Assembly (NCBI GenBank): GCA_025024175.1
Contig: QCXZ01000041.1
Span: forward strand, 20,641,786-20,705,785
DNA from: Rhyzopertha dominica
Lineage: Eukaryota > Arthropoda > Insecta > Coleoptera > Bostrichidae
Direction: 5' to 3'
Length of the DNA: 64,000 bases
Shown: positions 45,810 through 57,216 of the stretch, piece by piece
Position numbering within the stretch: position 1 is the stretch's first letter
Layout: each line of letters starts with the position of its first letter
Program-made: the position numbers and the translations under genes
The notes under the pieces: generated by a model
Seen by the model: only the letters and a program-made list of their open reading frames with translations
Databases searched by the model: none
What the model was told of the DNA's origin: nothing

Positions 45810-47171
45810 CAGGGAGCGGCAGAAATACCTGATGGTTTTTGTTTGGGCACAGTACGGCAGTCGAGTGGAGGGGGGTGGTGGGGAGCGCGGCGTTCTCAAG
45901 GCCACTCGAGGGAGTTTCAGTTGCCATGGAGCAGTGGTCCAGTGAACATCGTGCGTTCGTCGTTGAGACGTATTTTAAAAGTGGGGATTCTGTTGTTGTT
46001 ACACAACGACAGTTTCGCAGACATTTTCATGTGGGTAGTAGGGGACAAGTTCCATCCCGTAACACCATTAAGTTGTGGGTCAAGAACTTCAGATCAACTG
46101 GTACAACATTAAAACAGAAGCCTGGAGGACGCGCAAGGTCAGTGAGAACGCCGGAAAACGTTGAGCGAGTGAGGCAAGCCGTACTGACTAGCCCGCATCG
46201 ACCCGCGCGTAGACAAGCTGCTGCTCTTCGAATGTCCGACAGGTCAGTGAGAAGAATATTGCACGAGGAGCTACACTTTCATCCTTATAAAATTGCAATT
46301 GTTCAACAGCTGAAGCCTCATGACCACGCTAATCGCCAGAGTTTTTCAGAAATAATGATTGATTTGATGGATGATGAAACAATTCTTTTAATGAGTGATG
46401 AGGCTCATTTTCATCTTGATGGGTATGTGAACAAACAAAATTTTCGCTACTGGTCAGTTACTAACCCACAAGAGTTACATGAACGCCCCCTGCATAGTTC
46501 TAAAGTCACAGTTTGGTGCGGGGTTACTAAGAAGTGTGTTATCGGGCCGTACTTTTTTGAGGAAGGAGGGCGAACAGTTACGGTAAACCAAGAACGTTAC
46601 TTGAGAATGTTGGACACTTTCTTAATTCCTGAACTCAAAAGAAAACGTATTGGTTTAAAGAAGATGTTGTTCCAACAAGATGGAGCGACTGCCCACACAG
46701 CAAATGCTGTAATGGATTTTTTGAGGATGAAGTTTGCAGGCCGCGTCATCTCTCGCAACGGCGACATCGCTTGGCCCGCTCGTTCCCCCGATCTGAGTGT
46801 TTGCGACTTTTTTCTTTGGGGTTACCTCAAATCGAAAGTGTACGCAAACAAACCCCGTACACTAGAAGACTTGAAAGAAGCTATTAGGCAAGTGGTTGCG
46901 TCTATATCAAGGGACATGCTGAGTAAAGTGTATGACAGCTTTGCTGCAAGACTTGAAGAATGTATGCTGAAGAATGGCCACCACTTGAAAGACGTTATCT
47001 TTAAGTAATGTAGCCTTCGTGTTTTTTGGGACTACATAATGTTACATATTATGTTTTTCGCAGTTTTTGCCTCTTTTTACTGTTCTTAATATATAATAAA
47101 TATGCAAAAATGTTTATAAACATTGTAGTTATTCTTATTTAAAAACCGTCAGGTATTTCTGCCGCTCCCTG
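45810..47171 (+). mobile_element. Complete 1,362 bp mariner element, intact transposase
   Basis: The terminal inverted repeats are 31 bp with one mismatch (CAGGGAGCGGCAGAAATACC at both ends; 45810-45840 and 47141-47171). They are flanked by TA at 45808-45809 and 47172-47173. One open transposase frame lies inside, with AATAAA at 47095-47100. The near-identical ends and undamaged frame suggest a recent insertion. Confidence 0.95.
45926..47008 (+). CDS. Mariner transposase, DD41D type
   Basis: Cut-and-paste transposase of 360 residues, starting at MEQWSSEHRAF. An in-frame ATG exists at 45839, but it falls within the terminal repeat region and its extra 29 residues are atypical. Residues 5-60 form a first helix-turn-helix (TQRQFRRHF, RNTIKLWVKNF); about 75-120 form a second (RPARRQAAALRMSDRSVRRIL). 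The catalytic domain shows MSDEAHFH (first Asp), FQQDGATAHTAN (second Asp) and WPARSPDLSVCDFFLWG (third Asp in VCD). Counting from the second to the third Asp gives 41 intervening residues, hence DD41D, a spacing described for the rosa group; placement in that group is inference. No stop or frameshift is seen. It may be active. Confidence 0.93.
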   Translation: MEQWSSEHRAFVVETYFKSGDSVVVTQRQFRRHFHVGSRGQVPSRNTIKLWVKNFRSTGTTLKQKPGGRARSVRTPENVERVRQAVLTSPHRPARRQAAALRMSDRSVRRILHEELHFHPYKIAIVQQLKPHDHANRQSFSEIMIDLMDDETILLMSDEAHFHLDGYVNKQNFRYWSVTNPQELHERPLHSSKVTVWCGVTKKCVIGPYFFEEGGRTVTVNQERYLRMLDTFLIPELKRKRIGLKKMLFQQDGATAHTANAVMDFLRMKFAGRVISRNGDIAWPARSPDLSVCDFFLWGYLKSKVYANKPRTLEDLKEAIRQVVASISRDMLSKVYDSFAARLEECMLKNGHHLKDVIFK

Positions 47172-48929
47172 TATTTCAGAAGGTGATATTTTAGTTAATT
47201 TTGAAGTGGTTTCTTTATTTACGAAAGTACCCATCCGTGAAACGAAAGATATCATCAAATCCAAGCTTAATAGCGATTCCCTAGGTGACACGATAGCCAG
47301 ATTATCTGAACATTGTTTAAAATCTACTTATTTCTTACGGAACGATAATTTTTATGAACACAAATCAGGTTGTGCAATTTTTAACAGGTAACGATAAACA
47401 GTTTTTAGTTTAACCCAAAATGTTGGTACAGGTACGTAGATGACACTTTTGTTATTTGGCCCCACGGTATAGAAGAGTTAGGTAGGTTTCTAAATCATTC
47501 GAACAGTCGAAATCCTGACATTAAATTTACTATGGAATTAGAAAGCAATGGTAGTTTACCTTTCTTGGATGTCCAAATTTACAGAATAAACACTGGACAG
47601 TTAGGACCCAAGGTTTACAGAAAATCAACACATACAGATATTTACATGCCACATCCCACCACCCTCCCTCTCAAAAAAATAGTCTTATAAGGACGTTATT
47701 TGTTAGAGCACAAAGGATCTCAGACGAAAGTTCTTTACAAATAAAAAATCATCAACAGAAAATCATCTTAAGACAGCGCTAGTGAGAAATGGTTATAGCA
47801 GTAAGAATATTTGGTCAGTTTTAATAAAAGTGCTCACCAAAATCAAATAAATTGTCAGCCAGGACAAAGTAACTTGNAGTTGAGTTTGCCTTATGTACAA
47901 GGCCTTTCGGAANAATAAAGAGGATGCTTAGAAAACACGATATTTTAGTTGTTGATAGTTCATATAATAATTTAGATAAAATTTTAAGTTCTACTAAAGA
48001 TAAAGTATATTTAGCGAGTGAAGGTGTTTACAAAATTACTTGTTCTTGTGGCAAGTGTTACATATATCAAACTGAAAGAAAAGTAGGCACGCGTTTGAAA
48101 GAACACATACGTGCTACTGGGCTGCAACAGATAGATAACTCGTCCGTAGCTGAACACTCATATTTGACAAAACACATGATTGGCTTTGATAAAACAAAAA
48201 TTTTACATAGAGAAGCATATCGCAAACGTCTAATAAAAGAAGATATAGAAATTTGTAGGTATACTAATAATTTTAATAGGGAATGTGAAAATTATGAGTT
48301 AGGTGACATTTGGAAGGCTATTTTGTAGTTATCTTTTATAAAGTAGTTCGTGTATATCTAGTAAGTAAGTAGCTCCTTTTTCGTCGTCAGATTCTTTTTT
48401 TATCAGGTTGGCACATTGTTTCTATGACGTCTCGCTTCTTTGGTGATTTGTTTAATTACTTTCAAAATTTTGTTTGAACTTGTGTCAGGCAAATTTTGAG
48501 GTTCTTCGTCTTTGACAAAGAATGCAGATGTAAATGAAACTTCAGACATAACTTTTTGTCAGTGTTTTGAAGAGACAGCGATCTTTCCGAGAAAATACTA
48601 TCTTATATTATGGACGCCTTTTAACATATCTATAAATGATAAATGTAAGTAATTTGATAATTTGGAAACGGTCCTAGCGTTTCTAAAGAAAATCGTCCTG
48701 AGTGAGAAGGATATTGGTTTCGCGCATCTTAGCTAACCAGTAGCCATATTCAGCTTTCCATGTAGGTAAGATTCAGCTAAATACAATACAAAAATAGCAA
48801 TACTGTATGTTGAATAAATTCACTGATAAGATTGCTACTTGCAAATTTTGGGTGTGGCTAGACACCTGCATGAATGTTTTAATGGTAACATATAGGCGAT
48901 GTGTAGTTTTATGTCTAGCATTATTCCAG

Positions 48930-49440
48930 GCCAGCGCACTAGTGAATAATAGCCAATACCACTACAAATTCGCACGCAATTATTACGTCCGGCCGAGGGC
49001 GAATTAAAAACAAGGTGAAAATGGACGACCGCCCGTACCTTTTTTGTATTTTGCCATTCGCGAGCTTTATTGCGGCCATTATTCCGCAGGTGCATTGTTG
49101 GGTTATCGCGGGATGTATAGAAGCAGTTTTCGTGTTTGCCGCTTTTATTTTCCACTGCAGACGCGTTAAATTTATATAAATTGGGCGAGCGGTGTGTTTT
49201 TCAGCGCGGCCCGTTTTTTCTTTTGACAAAGGTCGGGCCTTATTATGATGGACGAACTCTTGTTACGTTGTATTGTAGCGGGCTTTATCATATCGGGCTT
49301 TACCAGCGCCATACGTTTACGGTAATTAATCTTATCATTCAGAGGACTAAATCTCGCAAAATAATTGCTCCCTGCATAGATTAATCCACGCCGTAATGCC
49401 CACTTTGCATATTGCACATATATCTTTATTTGCATTGTAA
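48930..49440. other. GC-richer island, possible control region
   Basis: This stretch has clearly more CpG and GC than its surroundings. Words include TTTATTGCGGCC, CAGGTGC, TTTATATAAATTGGGCG and CGCGGCCCG. Overlapping frames on both strands (48835-49155, 48939-49229 and 49172-49435 on minus; 49136-49384 on plus) have no recognisable domain. A conserved non-coding element or enhancer is one reading; an unrecognised exon is another. Confidence 0.3.
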
Positions 49441-51040
49441 ATCTCAGTTATATTACACTTTTAACGCCATATGTTTCCTGATCTCGTGCGGGAGGTAAGC
49501 GAAGATGAAAGGTAAGGGCAAAAACTGAGTGTCCTGTTTATTTTTATCGTTACCTGCTGTACTTTTAACACAGTTTCCTTGCAACATTATTACAAACGTT
49601 ACAGGCATCATGCATGAATATTCTGAAGAAGATTACTATTTATAGCAATTTAAAAATATTTCCATGTTGTTCTAAGTTCATGTGTTGCTTTACGAAGTGT
49701 TCTATCTAATGTGTCAAATGCCCCTTGTACAGTCTTCTGCTGTTGAAGATATTAATACCCTTACATATACTTTATTATTTATGTATCCCCTAGTTACAAT
49801 ATTGAAGTAACACCTACAAAAATTCATTCTTCGTAATGCATCTCCCACGAGTACTGTTTGGCTAATACATTTGTATGGCTAGCATTTATTTTTTCTTTCA
49901 ATTTTTAAAACGGCAGATTTGTAATTTCACCTAAATTATGTGTTTTCTCGTTTATATTTTACAATTAGCATTTATAGTTGTTAAAACTGCAACCTCTTTA
50001 GGAATTTGTATTGCTGATCAGTTTGCGGATAATGTTTTAAGAACGCTCCCTGTTCTTTTACATTCCCATACTAATGCTTGAATGAATAATTATTGATACT
50101 CTGCTTGCGCTAAAGTAGCATTATTTCGTCATCGTATGCACATACATATCATAGTTCTCCAAGTTGAAGAATTCCACTATTCTGCAATTGCTTGGTGTTT
50201 TATTATTTGAAGGCATAATCTCTTATTAGTAAGTATAATTTAAGTAGTAAAAATATATGTATTTAATAAAATTATTCGTTTTTATTGAGTTTTGGAAAAT
50301 GTTATGGCCGCTGTAATTTTTTTCAATTCAAATTTTGTATCTTTCGTAACTAAGGGATTCATGTAATGTCCAAAGGCATGGCACTGATTGTTTATGCTAT
50401 CATACATAACGTAATGGCTTAATAGTAGCTAGGCTAAGCTCGCAAAGTTCATCAATCAGTCACCAATATTTTGCAAACTAGACTCATATTAAGTACATAT
50501 GTAGAAAATTGAACACAGTCTGTAATAATTTCCACGACTCTAATATGGTTATTACTAAAAGTTGGTTTGCACTTTAAGACAAGGAGCGACAAACTGATAA
50601 AACATTGACACGTCGAGGTCCTAAGTTAAATTTGATTGTTTGAATATGAGACTTTGAGTACGATAATAATATAATGTACTAACCAATATGGTGTATGATA
50701 CATCACATTAATAAGAAAAACATGCCTAATTTGAATATACAAAAATACAATTTGGCTTCCATAAGAAAAACAAAGGTTTGAGGTAAAATATCTGGTATTT
50801 TAGATTTAGAAAATATGCGTTATACACCATTATATTCTGCAAAAAAGGTGCTTCAATGTTAAAATAAAAGCTAATTCTTAATTTTAACGATTGAATTTTT
50901 TCTTATAAAAATTGATACTAATGGGAATAGGTTTGGTTCTCAAAGAATTGTTACTGAACACATAAATTTGCACGATTTTGTCCATATAACCAACCTTTTT
51001 ACTCTAGTAATAAAAAAGTTACCTCCTAGGATAGCTTCTT
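49441..51040. other. AT-rich intergenic DNA
   Basis: No coding frame above 60 codons was recognised. The right edge abuts a TA-flanked transposon end at 51041. Confidence 0.4.
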
Positions 51041-51053
51041 TGGGCACCCTGTA
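51011..51053 (-). mobile_element. Isolated Tc1/mariner-type terminus
   Basis: TGGGCACCCTG followed by TA (51054-51055) is, read inward on the minus strand, TA-CAGGGTGCCCA. This matches the outer bases of the CAGGGTG family at 1112 and 9259, but the inner sequence differs. The partner end was not found to the left. Confidence 0.4.
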
Positions 51054-51055
51054 TA

Positions 51056-51828
51056 AGAGTAATATTTAATGCATATTTTCTAATTTTTAGTGGATGGTTT
51101 CCAAGCCTTAAGTGTTATTTATACACTCAATCCCATGGCCCTTGACCTTTAGCCAAAAAAGCGCACACTTTCTTGAGTGTTTTGGACGATTTGAGGCACA
51201 TTTCCCTCATAACATCTAGCGTTGTAAAAAGTTCCAGCGGCCCCGAGCTTTTTCAGTGTTCCAACCGGCTATGAAAGAATATATCATTAGATAGTAGCGA
51301 CAGCAAAAACCGGGATGCAACCCTAAGCCTCTTCGTTCTTGCTGATGAGATCCCATTATTCTGCATGTCAATAGCATCACAGTATCAAAGGCAAATCGCA
51401 AAAAACTTGAATTACGCGGGGTACAGCAGGCCCTGAATGCGGGAAGGTAAATTGCGGTGTGCTTGCGGAGGTCCTGTAATAAAGCAGCGAACACAATTTT
51501 TTCTACACAGTTGAAAGGGAGGAAACGATCACGTCAAAGACAAAGGGCGGAACGCCAGTTAGCAATGAAAATTGTCAAATAATTCAGAAAGGCGCGGTTG
51601 TTTCACAATGGGGGAACTTTTGCTGTTTAGAAATTCCAACAAAATCACGCTTTAAGTACTTTGAACAATTTAACAAGCGCTTTATTCTTAAAATGGTATG
51701 CATATTGTATATTTGCACATCATGTTGGCGATGATTCGACAACATTTTATTATATCGGGGGTACCTTAAATGAGCATATCTCACATTTTATTCGGTTTTT
51801 CAGGAATAAGATGAAATGAAAAAGTTTT
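51056..51828. other. Spacer with an unrecognised minus-strand frame
   Basis: A 92-codon frame at 51216-51494 (-) lies in a less AT-rich stretch. No domain was recognised. It contains several Cys residues but no ordered motif. Confidence 0.3.
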
Positions 51829-51902
51829 GGCCTTGACCTAGATTTTAACTTGGGAACTTTTGAATACCAGTCAAACGCTCTACCATTGAGCTATCAGGGC
51901 CC
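51829..51902 (-). pseudogene. tRNA-like sequence
   Basis: On the minus strand: GGGCCCTGA, an A-box TAGCTCAATGG, GTAGAGC closing the D-arm, an anticodon arm TTTGA-CTGGTAT-TCAAA (loop positions 34-36 GGT), and a degenerate B-box AAGTTAAAATC. The acceptor stem pairs poorly. It is a tRNA pseudogene or SINE head, related in its anticodon arm to the blocks at 26.8-26.9 kb. Confidence 0.6.
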
Positions 51903-52204
51903 TATTCAGAATAGAAATAGATACGCTAATCAGTTGATTATTTCATAATAATTTTCTAATATGGTAGTTGTCCATTTTTTATTATAAAATCATAACGGGC
52001 ATATGAAAAGAGAAAAAGATTATTTAGAAATGCTTCAATAATCATTGGCAAATCATATGCAACTGCACATAATGCTAGGAAAATAACTACAGATGAAATG
52101 TACATCGCTGTAAGAACGATTAGGTAAATTACAGAATGAGCGCTCCGAATCAATAAAAAAAAACAGGTTATATTGAGTAGGTTGCGATGATTGCGTTAAG
52201 GCAG

Positions 52205-52400
52205 GTAGGTGTCAGTGTAATGCTGACAGATGGCATTACCATCCTAAATTCTTACTTACATCATACCATTGCTTTGGTATATAAGCAAAACCAGTTCTAT
52301 GCCGTGCTGTCTACACTAGACCTAAACTGCACTGATGAGCGAAATAGATCTATCTGCAGTTGGTTGAAGTGTAGACCACACAGCATAGACATGCATTTTA
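52205..52400 (+). repeat. Fold-back repeat, copy B
   Basis: This is the reverse complement of the inner part of the element at 10188-10463. Landmarks are GCTGACAGATGGCATTACCA, CATACCATTGCTTTGGTATA and AGCATAGACATGCATTTTAA. Within the copy, TCTATGCCGTGCTGTCTACAC is partly inverted as GTGTAGACCACACAGCATAG. The 74-codon frame across it (52187-52411) is incidental. Confidence 0.7.
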
Positions 52401-52410
52401 AAATCCTTTA

Positions 52411-55400
52411 ATCTCAGAAAATAATCTAAAAAGGGATTAGAATGTGCCCGCGCACAAAAAAAAGGAATCCAATGAGAAACCATTGCGTTTCGTGATGAAA
52501 AATCGTTAAGATGCAGTTTGCAGCACAAAAAGATACAATTTTCTTTTGTAAAAATGTACGTTCTAGAGTGAGATATAAAAAAAATGGTTTATCGTGGTGT
52601 GTATCTCAGTTAATGAAGTAGGTAGTTTGGTTTTCATTGATAATTAATTTTAATGTAGGTAGCAAGATTATGCCAAATGGATTCACTTTACTGTAACAGG
52701 AGCAGAGCAAATGCTGTTGGAAGAACAAAATAAACAATATTCACCTGGACCGTAATATTTTAAAATTTATTTTCGAAACTTACCTGTAAAAGCCTAAACA
52801 CCTACTTTTATCCGCTGGTAGGTATCTAGAATCGATCTAGGGTGGCAATTCTGGACTTCATGTCCATGCCTTCATGCCTGTTGTTGGTTATCATTAACCA
52901 ATCAAAGTGACCATAATAACATGTGAGGTGGTCCGAATTTGATTTATGAAAACGTCACCCACTCGTTAAAAATTCGTGCATTGCGAAAAACATTGCACAC
53001 GTCCTAAAACGCCTTACTCGCTAAGGCTTGATTGGCTGTAAACAAATTTGCACCAGTAATTTGCTAACTTCCACATGAAAAAAAAGAAGTAGACATAAAG
53101 CAAGCTAATCATAAACACAAAGCAATTCTGAAAAGATTTCTTATTCTACTAGTTGATGGAGATTTTTTGTACGTTCAACCAGGAAACGCCTCATCGTTGC
53201 TATAATATATAAGTGGCAATTCGTGATTAATACGCCATCTTTTTTTAAATGCCTTTGAGATCGAAACACAAGCTCGTTCTTTTCAATAGCGTTAGTTATA
53301 TTTGTAGCAGTAGCTAATTCTTAAAAATCCATACTTAATGTTTGTACACCTACAAGGTTTTTAATTTTTTATTTCAAATACAGCAGTTTATTAGCACAGC
53401 AACATATTATAATACAAATCTAATATAACGTATTAAATTTATATATTCGGGCATATTGATTATCTCACTTCTATGTTAAATACAAGTTACATCGTTTTAC
53501 TCTTTTTTCCTTTAAAGAGGTCAATAATGACACTGACAGTAACCACAATAACAGCTTCGTGAGAAATCGCTTTCCTCTTACAAAATAGCAGGAGAATTTA
53601 ATTTTCTAGGAATCCTGATGGAAGTGAACTCCGCTTTCTCATAGGAATTAAGTCCCAGATATCATACTTAAGTCGTTACCGATCGAATCAGAAACGAGTT
53701 CGTTACTAGTCGTTACTCATTTTTTAATATCTGCGCTCGCCTGCGGCCTTGCAGAGTATCGGTATTCGAGCATTAATCGTAGTAATCGTGACGTCATGAT
53801 CGCAAAAATTATAAATAAAATGAGGACTTAATGCCATTTTCAGCTATTCGCTTAATACCTTCTTACGATCAGTGATGGGCGCGTAGAATACTCCATGTAG
53901 ATTACGCCATTATCTACGCGTAAACTATGTAATATTCTACTTTAAAAGTCTATTATAGAAAATAACATTATGTAGATAAACAGCAAACTAGTAATATTTA
54001 GTACCTTTAACAGCTCCAAATGCCTCAAATGACAGTATTATTTTGTATATTATTATCTTTGTTGCTTCCTATCTAAACAAAATACTCCTTCGTTGTAATT
54101 AAAATAACTAGACACACGTTAAACAACAATAACTTGTTTCGGCATACAGTTGCTAGTGCCAGAAGGCACAAGCCTGCTTTGGAGCCCTCAATCGGTCAAT
54201 GGGTTCTTAAATGACTAAACTATGATTTTATTATCTTTCTTGTCTATAAACTGAAGAAGACGGGCTATTTCATATGCTACCTATATACCTAATATACTCG
54301 TAGAAGAAAAGACTTCGAAACGCATGTTTTGTCCCAAAGAAGTAAGAAAACCGTTCGGGTATTCTAATGACTTACTAAAATAAGTTATGCAAATTTGTAA
54401 TATAAATATTAAAAAACTGCAGTGCTTTAAAAAATTTTAAGAATTGGGCCACAAAACAGGGAAATTGGAACAAAATAATTTGCACAATACACTTAATATA
54501 CAATAGCCATAATATACCCGTCTCATATTTTCTACTCAAAATCTACGCCAAAATGCTTTATCTACATTTGCTAAGCGGGTAATGTAGAAAATTATAATTT
54601 ACGCGTAAACGTCCATTACTGCTTATGATGCATTTGATGTAGAATAACCTTGCAAATGATATAAATTCAATTAGATTATATAGCGTTTATAACATTGAGT
54701 TTGGATATATTAACTAAAACTGTGTTGGCTTCAGGTTACGTGTATTCCTTTGACAAGTGTTTGTTGACCAGGGTATGCCTATAAAGACAATTATTTATAT
54801 ATACATATAGTGGTTATGTGTAGAAGATCTCCAGTTAGATAGTAGACAGCGTTAATTTACATCATTGGGCACATTAATAATTAGGTTTCAACCCTCGCTA
54901 GAATGTTGGTTTGGCGTGTCATGCAAAATGGACAGAAGATAGTAGCCGCATTGTGACACACCACGGTTGAATAATTGTTGGCATAGAGCTAAATTATTAA
55001 GCTGGCTTGCGGACACGGGTTTCATAAATGGAACCCTATTATATTTTATCTAGGGTAGCATCAATTACTTGAGACACTCTAGTATAATTTACCCTTTGTA
55101 CGCTTGGAATGGCTTGGGTGACAAAATAGAATAGAATAGACCGCCTTTCTCTCGAGCTAAATATAACATAGGCTTAGTTGATAAGGTTAATGCTAATTTG
55201 TAAAAATTAGTAACTTTCTACACTGGAATGGGACAAGATTAAAATATAAGCAACTTTAGAAGAGCAAACTAACACATAACCACATACTTAAGTTACCAAT
55301 TAGCGGTAAAAAAACTTTTGCAGCATAGTGTTAATAAAAGTAGAACCCACATGGTCATCTAGTTTACCGCTTCTTTTATCTTGGCTCAAGCAGAGGGTAT

Positions 55401-55984
55401 GTGAAATATTAGTCATAAACTCTCATCTTTCTTTGCAAAATATTACATAAATTCGCGCTTGCTTTTCTAGTGCCTATTCCTTTATTATTTTTATTTTTAC
55501 AGTGCTCATTGCTTTACTAAAATATCAAAACCGGGAATATTTGAACGACTCATCTCTACCAATTACCGATATGTGGTCGAGTACTAACAGCAAAGCCAAT
55601 AGTAAGTTATACACTAAATTTTACTAATATTGCAATAAAGGAACCGCCAACAAATAAATTCCCTAACCTAAGAAGGAATCCGCACAATCCGGTGGCAATC
55701 GTATCAACCGAATCAGCCTACTTGACGCTGAGCGCATATGACGTCACGAGATGCCGTAGTGAACGTAAATCATAGCAAAACAATACGTTACTTTAATGCG
55801 GGCAGTGTTCACAAAAACTGTTTGGAAAACGAGAGGACTTAGTGAACGAGTGAATCTATATAGTTACGAATTGTTATTGTGGATTATTTGCTTGTTATAG
55901 AAGTAGTCCTCTAACTATACGCATAAACGTTTAGTTTTGATCGCGCATTTTCTATGTAGCCGTAGCGAGGTAATGTGACTGGGC
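52411..55984. other. Intergenic DNA, nothing recognised until the gypsy relic
   Basis: TGACGTCA palindromes occur at 53789-53796 and 55739-55746. The last 250 bases become less AT-rich and may be the 5' LTR or leader of the gypsy relic that follows, but I found no second LTR copy to prove it. Confidence 0.4.
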
Positions 55985-56044
55985 GTGGCTTCGGTGTTTT
56001 CTTTTTTAAAGATTGATTGCCAAATACGGCCCACGCCATCGACG

Positions 56045-56990
56045 ATGTCTAATGATTCTAATGTACTGGAACGTAAATTTGCCAGATTGCAGGATTTGGT
56101 TGGTTACCTTCTCCATAGACGACAAGCTGCATCCTTAAAATCTCGACAATCGACTAGAATTAAGCCAAAATGCATCCCTGCATTTGAACCCGGTAACCCG
56201 AATCTGACGTCTAGGAAGTGGATTTGCACAATCAAACAGCTAGTCAGGATCAATAGTAATTTGGACGAAGAAGCCAAAATATTGCATATGCAAAACCGCT
56301 ATGATGGATTAGCAAAGCGCTGGTATGAAAATCTCGATTCGTTTAACAGGACGGGCTGAGTGGAAGAAATTCGTGTTGGAAACGTTTCCGAAACATAAAG
56401 ACTGAGCTACCTTGATGTGAAAGGCTTTAAACAAATTCAAGGAAGGTAACCATACCGAAACATGGGAAAGGTAGTACTTTGAAGAAAGTGAATAGTGGCG
56501 TGCAAGTTGACAGGAAGAGACACTGTGTGTTGATTAATAGACATAATTTGCGATCGTAGGACTCAATGAAGTGCAAGAGGAGGTCGATTGGACACGCCTG
56601 GTCGTTTATTTGCCGAGTACCTGTTGACGCTGGGACCAGCACCCTTCGCTCGACAGCGGTGAAACCGAAGTACGATAATGATCGTCGTACTTCGACCAAT
56701 CAAACGAAAAGTTGGGCAGTGTTTAGTCGTTGTTTTGGGCAAAAATGATACAATTGCAAAGCAACCGGTCATTTTTCAATTAAATGTCCAAATCCACGCC
56801 TTGAATGGATTGCACGTATTAAGAGCATAAAATAACTGCCATTAAAGAAATGCCGGTTTCCCAAAACATTGGTCGGTTGAAGTCGTTTCTCGATATGGTA
56901 AATTTCTATTATAAATTTATTGACAAAGCTTCGATTGTTTTAAAGCTCATGTATGAACTTTCAAAGAAGGGTAAAGTATGCAAAAAGTAA
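56045..56990 (+). pseudogene. Ty3/gypsy gag and pol relic
   Basis: An open frame (55985-56359; internal ATG at 56045 begins MSNDSN) has the capsid pattern of gypsy gag: FEPGN, W at the expected place, LDEEAKILHMQNRYDGLAKRW. One base shift leads to EWKKFVLETFP, then stops. A zinc-knuckle trace, CKATGHFSIKC, lies near 56756-56790. From 56850, MPVSQNIGRLKSFLDMVNFY and KLMYELSKKG match the RT-RNase H connection. Protease and most of RT are missing between them. It is a different lineage from the element at 32.6 kb. Confidence 0.7.
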
Positions 56991-57216
56991 TTCGAAAACA
57001 TTAAAGACAGGTTAATTTTGTCCTTCAAAATTAACGGTCGATGCCTTCGACTGCAGCAGCGGAGCAACTAAACCCGTTGCATTTGCTTTGAAGTTATTGA
57101 GTAAAGGTGAATGTTCTTACTACCAAACAACAACCGTGTTTGGAGTAAAAAAATTACCTATACTTATACGTCAAAAAATTCATTCTAGTTACGGATCACA
57201 AAAATGATTCATTATG
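56991..57216. other. Decayed pol sequence
   Basis: This probably continues the RNase H region of the relic (hints of FALKLLSKGE-type sequence after 57080) with many stops, before the tandem repeats start. Confidence 0.3.

Larger units (their letters stand above)
45620..48328 (+). pseudogene. Penelope-like RT/GIY-YIG polyprotein, broken
   Basis: The reading frame runs cleanly into the mariner at 45809 and resumes in phase at 47174 once the duplicated TA is counted, so the insertion was precise. RT motif A reads VNFEVVSLFTKVP, with Glu where the family has the catalytic Asp. The stretch between motif A and YVDDTF is shortened: the conserved GSPLSP-type block is absent and a stop lies at 47389. 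After YVDDTFVIWPHG and LPFLDVQIYR the frame decays, with n bases at 47877 and 47913. The GIY-YIG part (134 codons, 47924-48328) has GVYKITCSCGKCYIYQT, where the usual YIG is YIY. It was probably inactive already apart from the mariner. Confidence 0.85.
45591..48604 (+). mobile_element. Penelope-like element, split by a mariner insertion
   Basis: Plus-strand pieces in order: an RT fingers segment with LYGLPKIHK and LRPIVNTIGSP (45620-45808), a mariner insertion (45810-47171), RT motif A and following (47174-47391), the YVDDTF region (about 47430-47640), a GIY-YIG domain (47924-48328) and a 3' tail (48341-48604) whose solo copy lies at 36822-37061. The 5' end is not defined. RT plus C-terminal GIY-YIG is the diagnostic layout of Penelope-like elements. 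Confidence 0.88.

Noticed and set aside
45839..45925. Extra 29 N-terminal residues of the mariner transposase frame
   Set aside because: The ATG at 45839 falls within the terminal repeat region and the extra segment is not transposase-like. The ATG at 45926 gives the normal start and length.
51829..51902. A functional tRNA gene
   Set aside because: The B-box is degenerate and the acceptor stem does not pair, so only a tRNA-like relic is supported.
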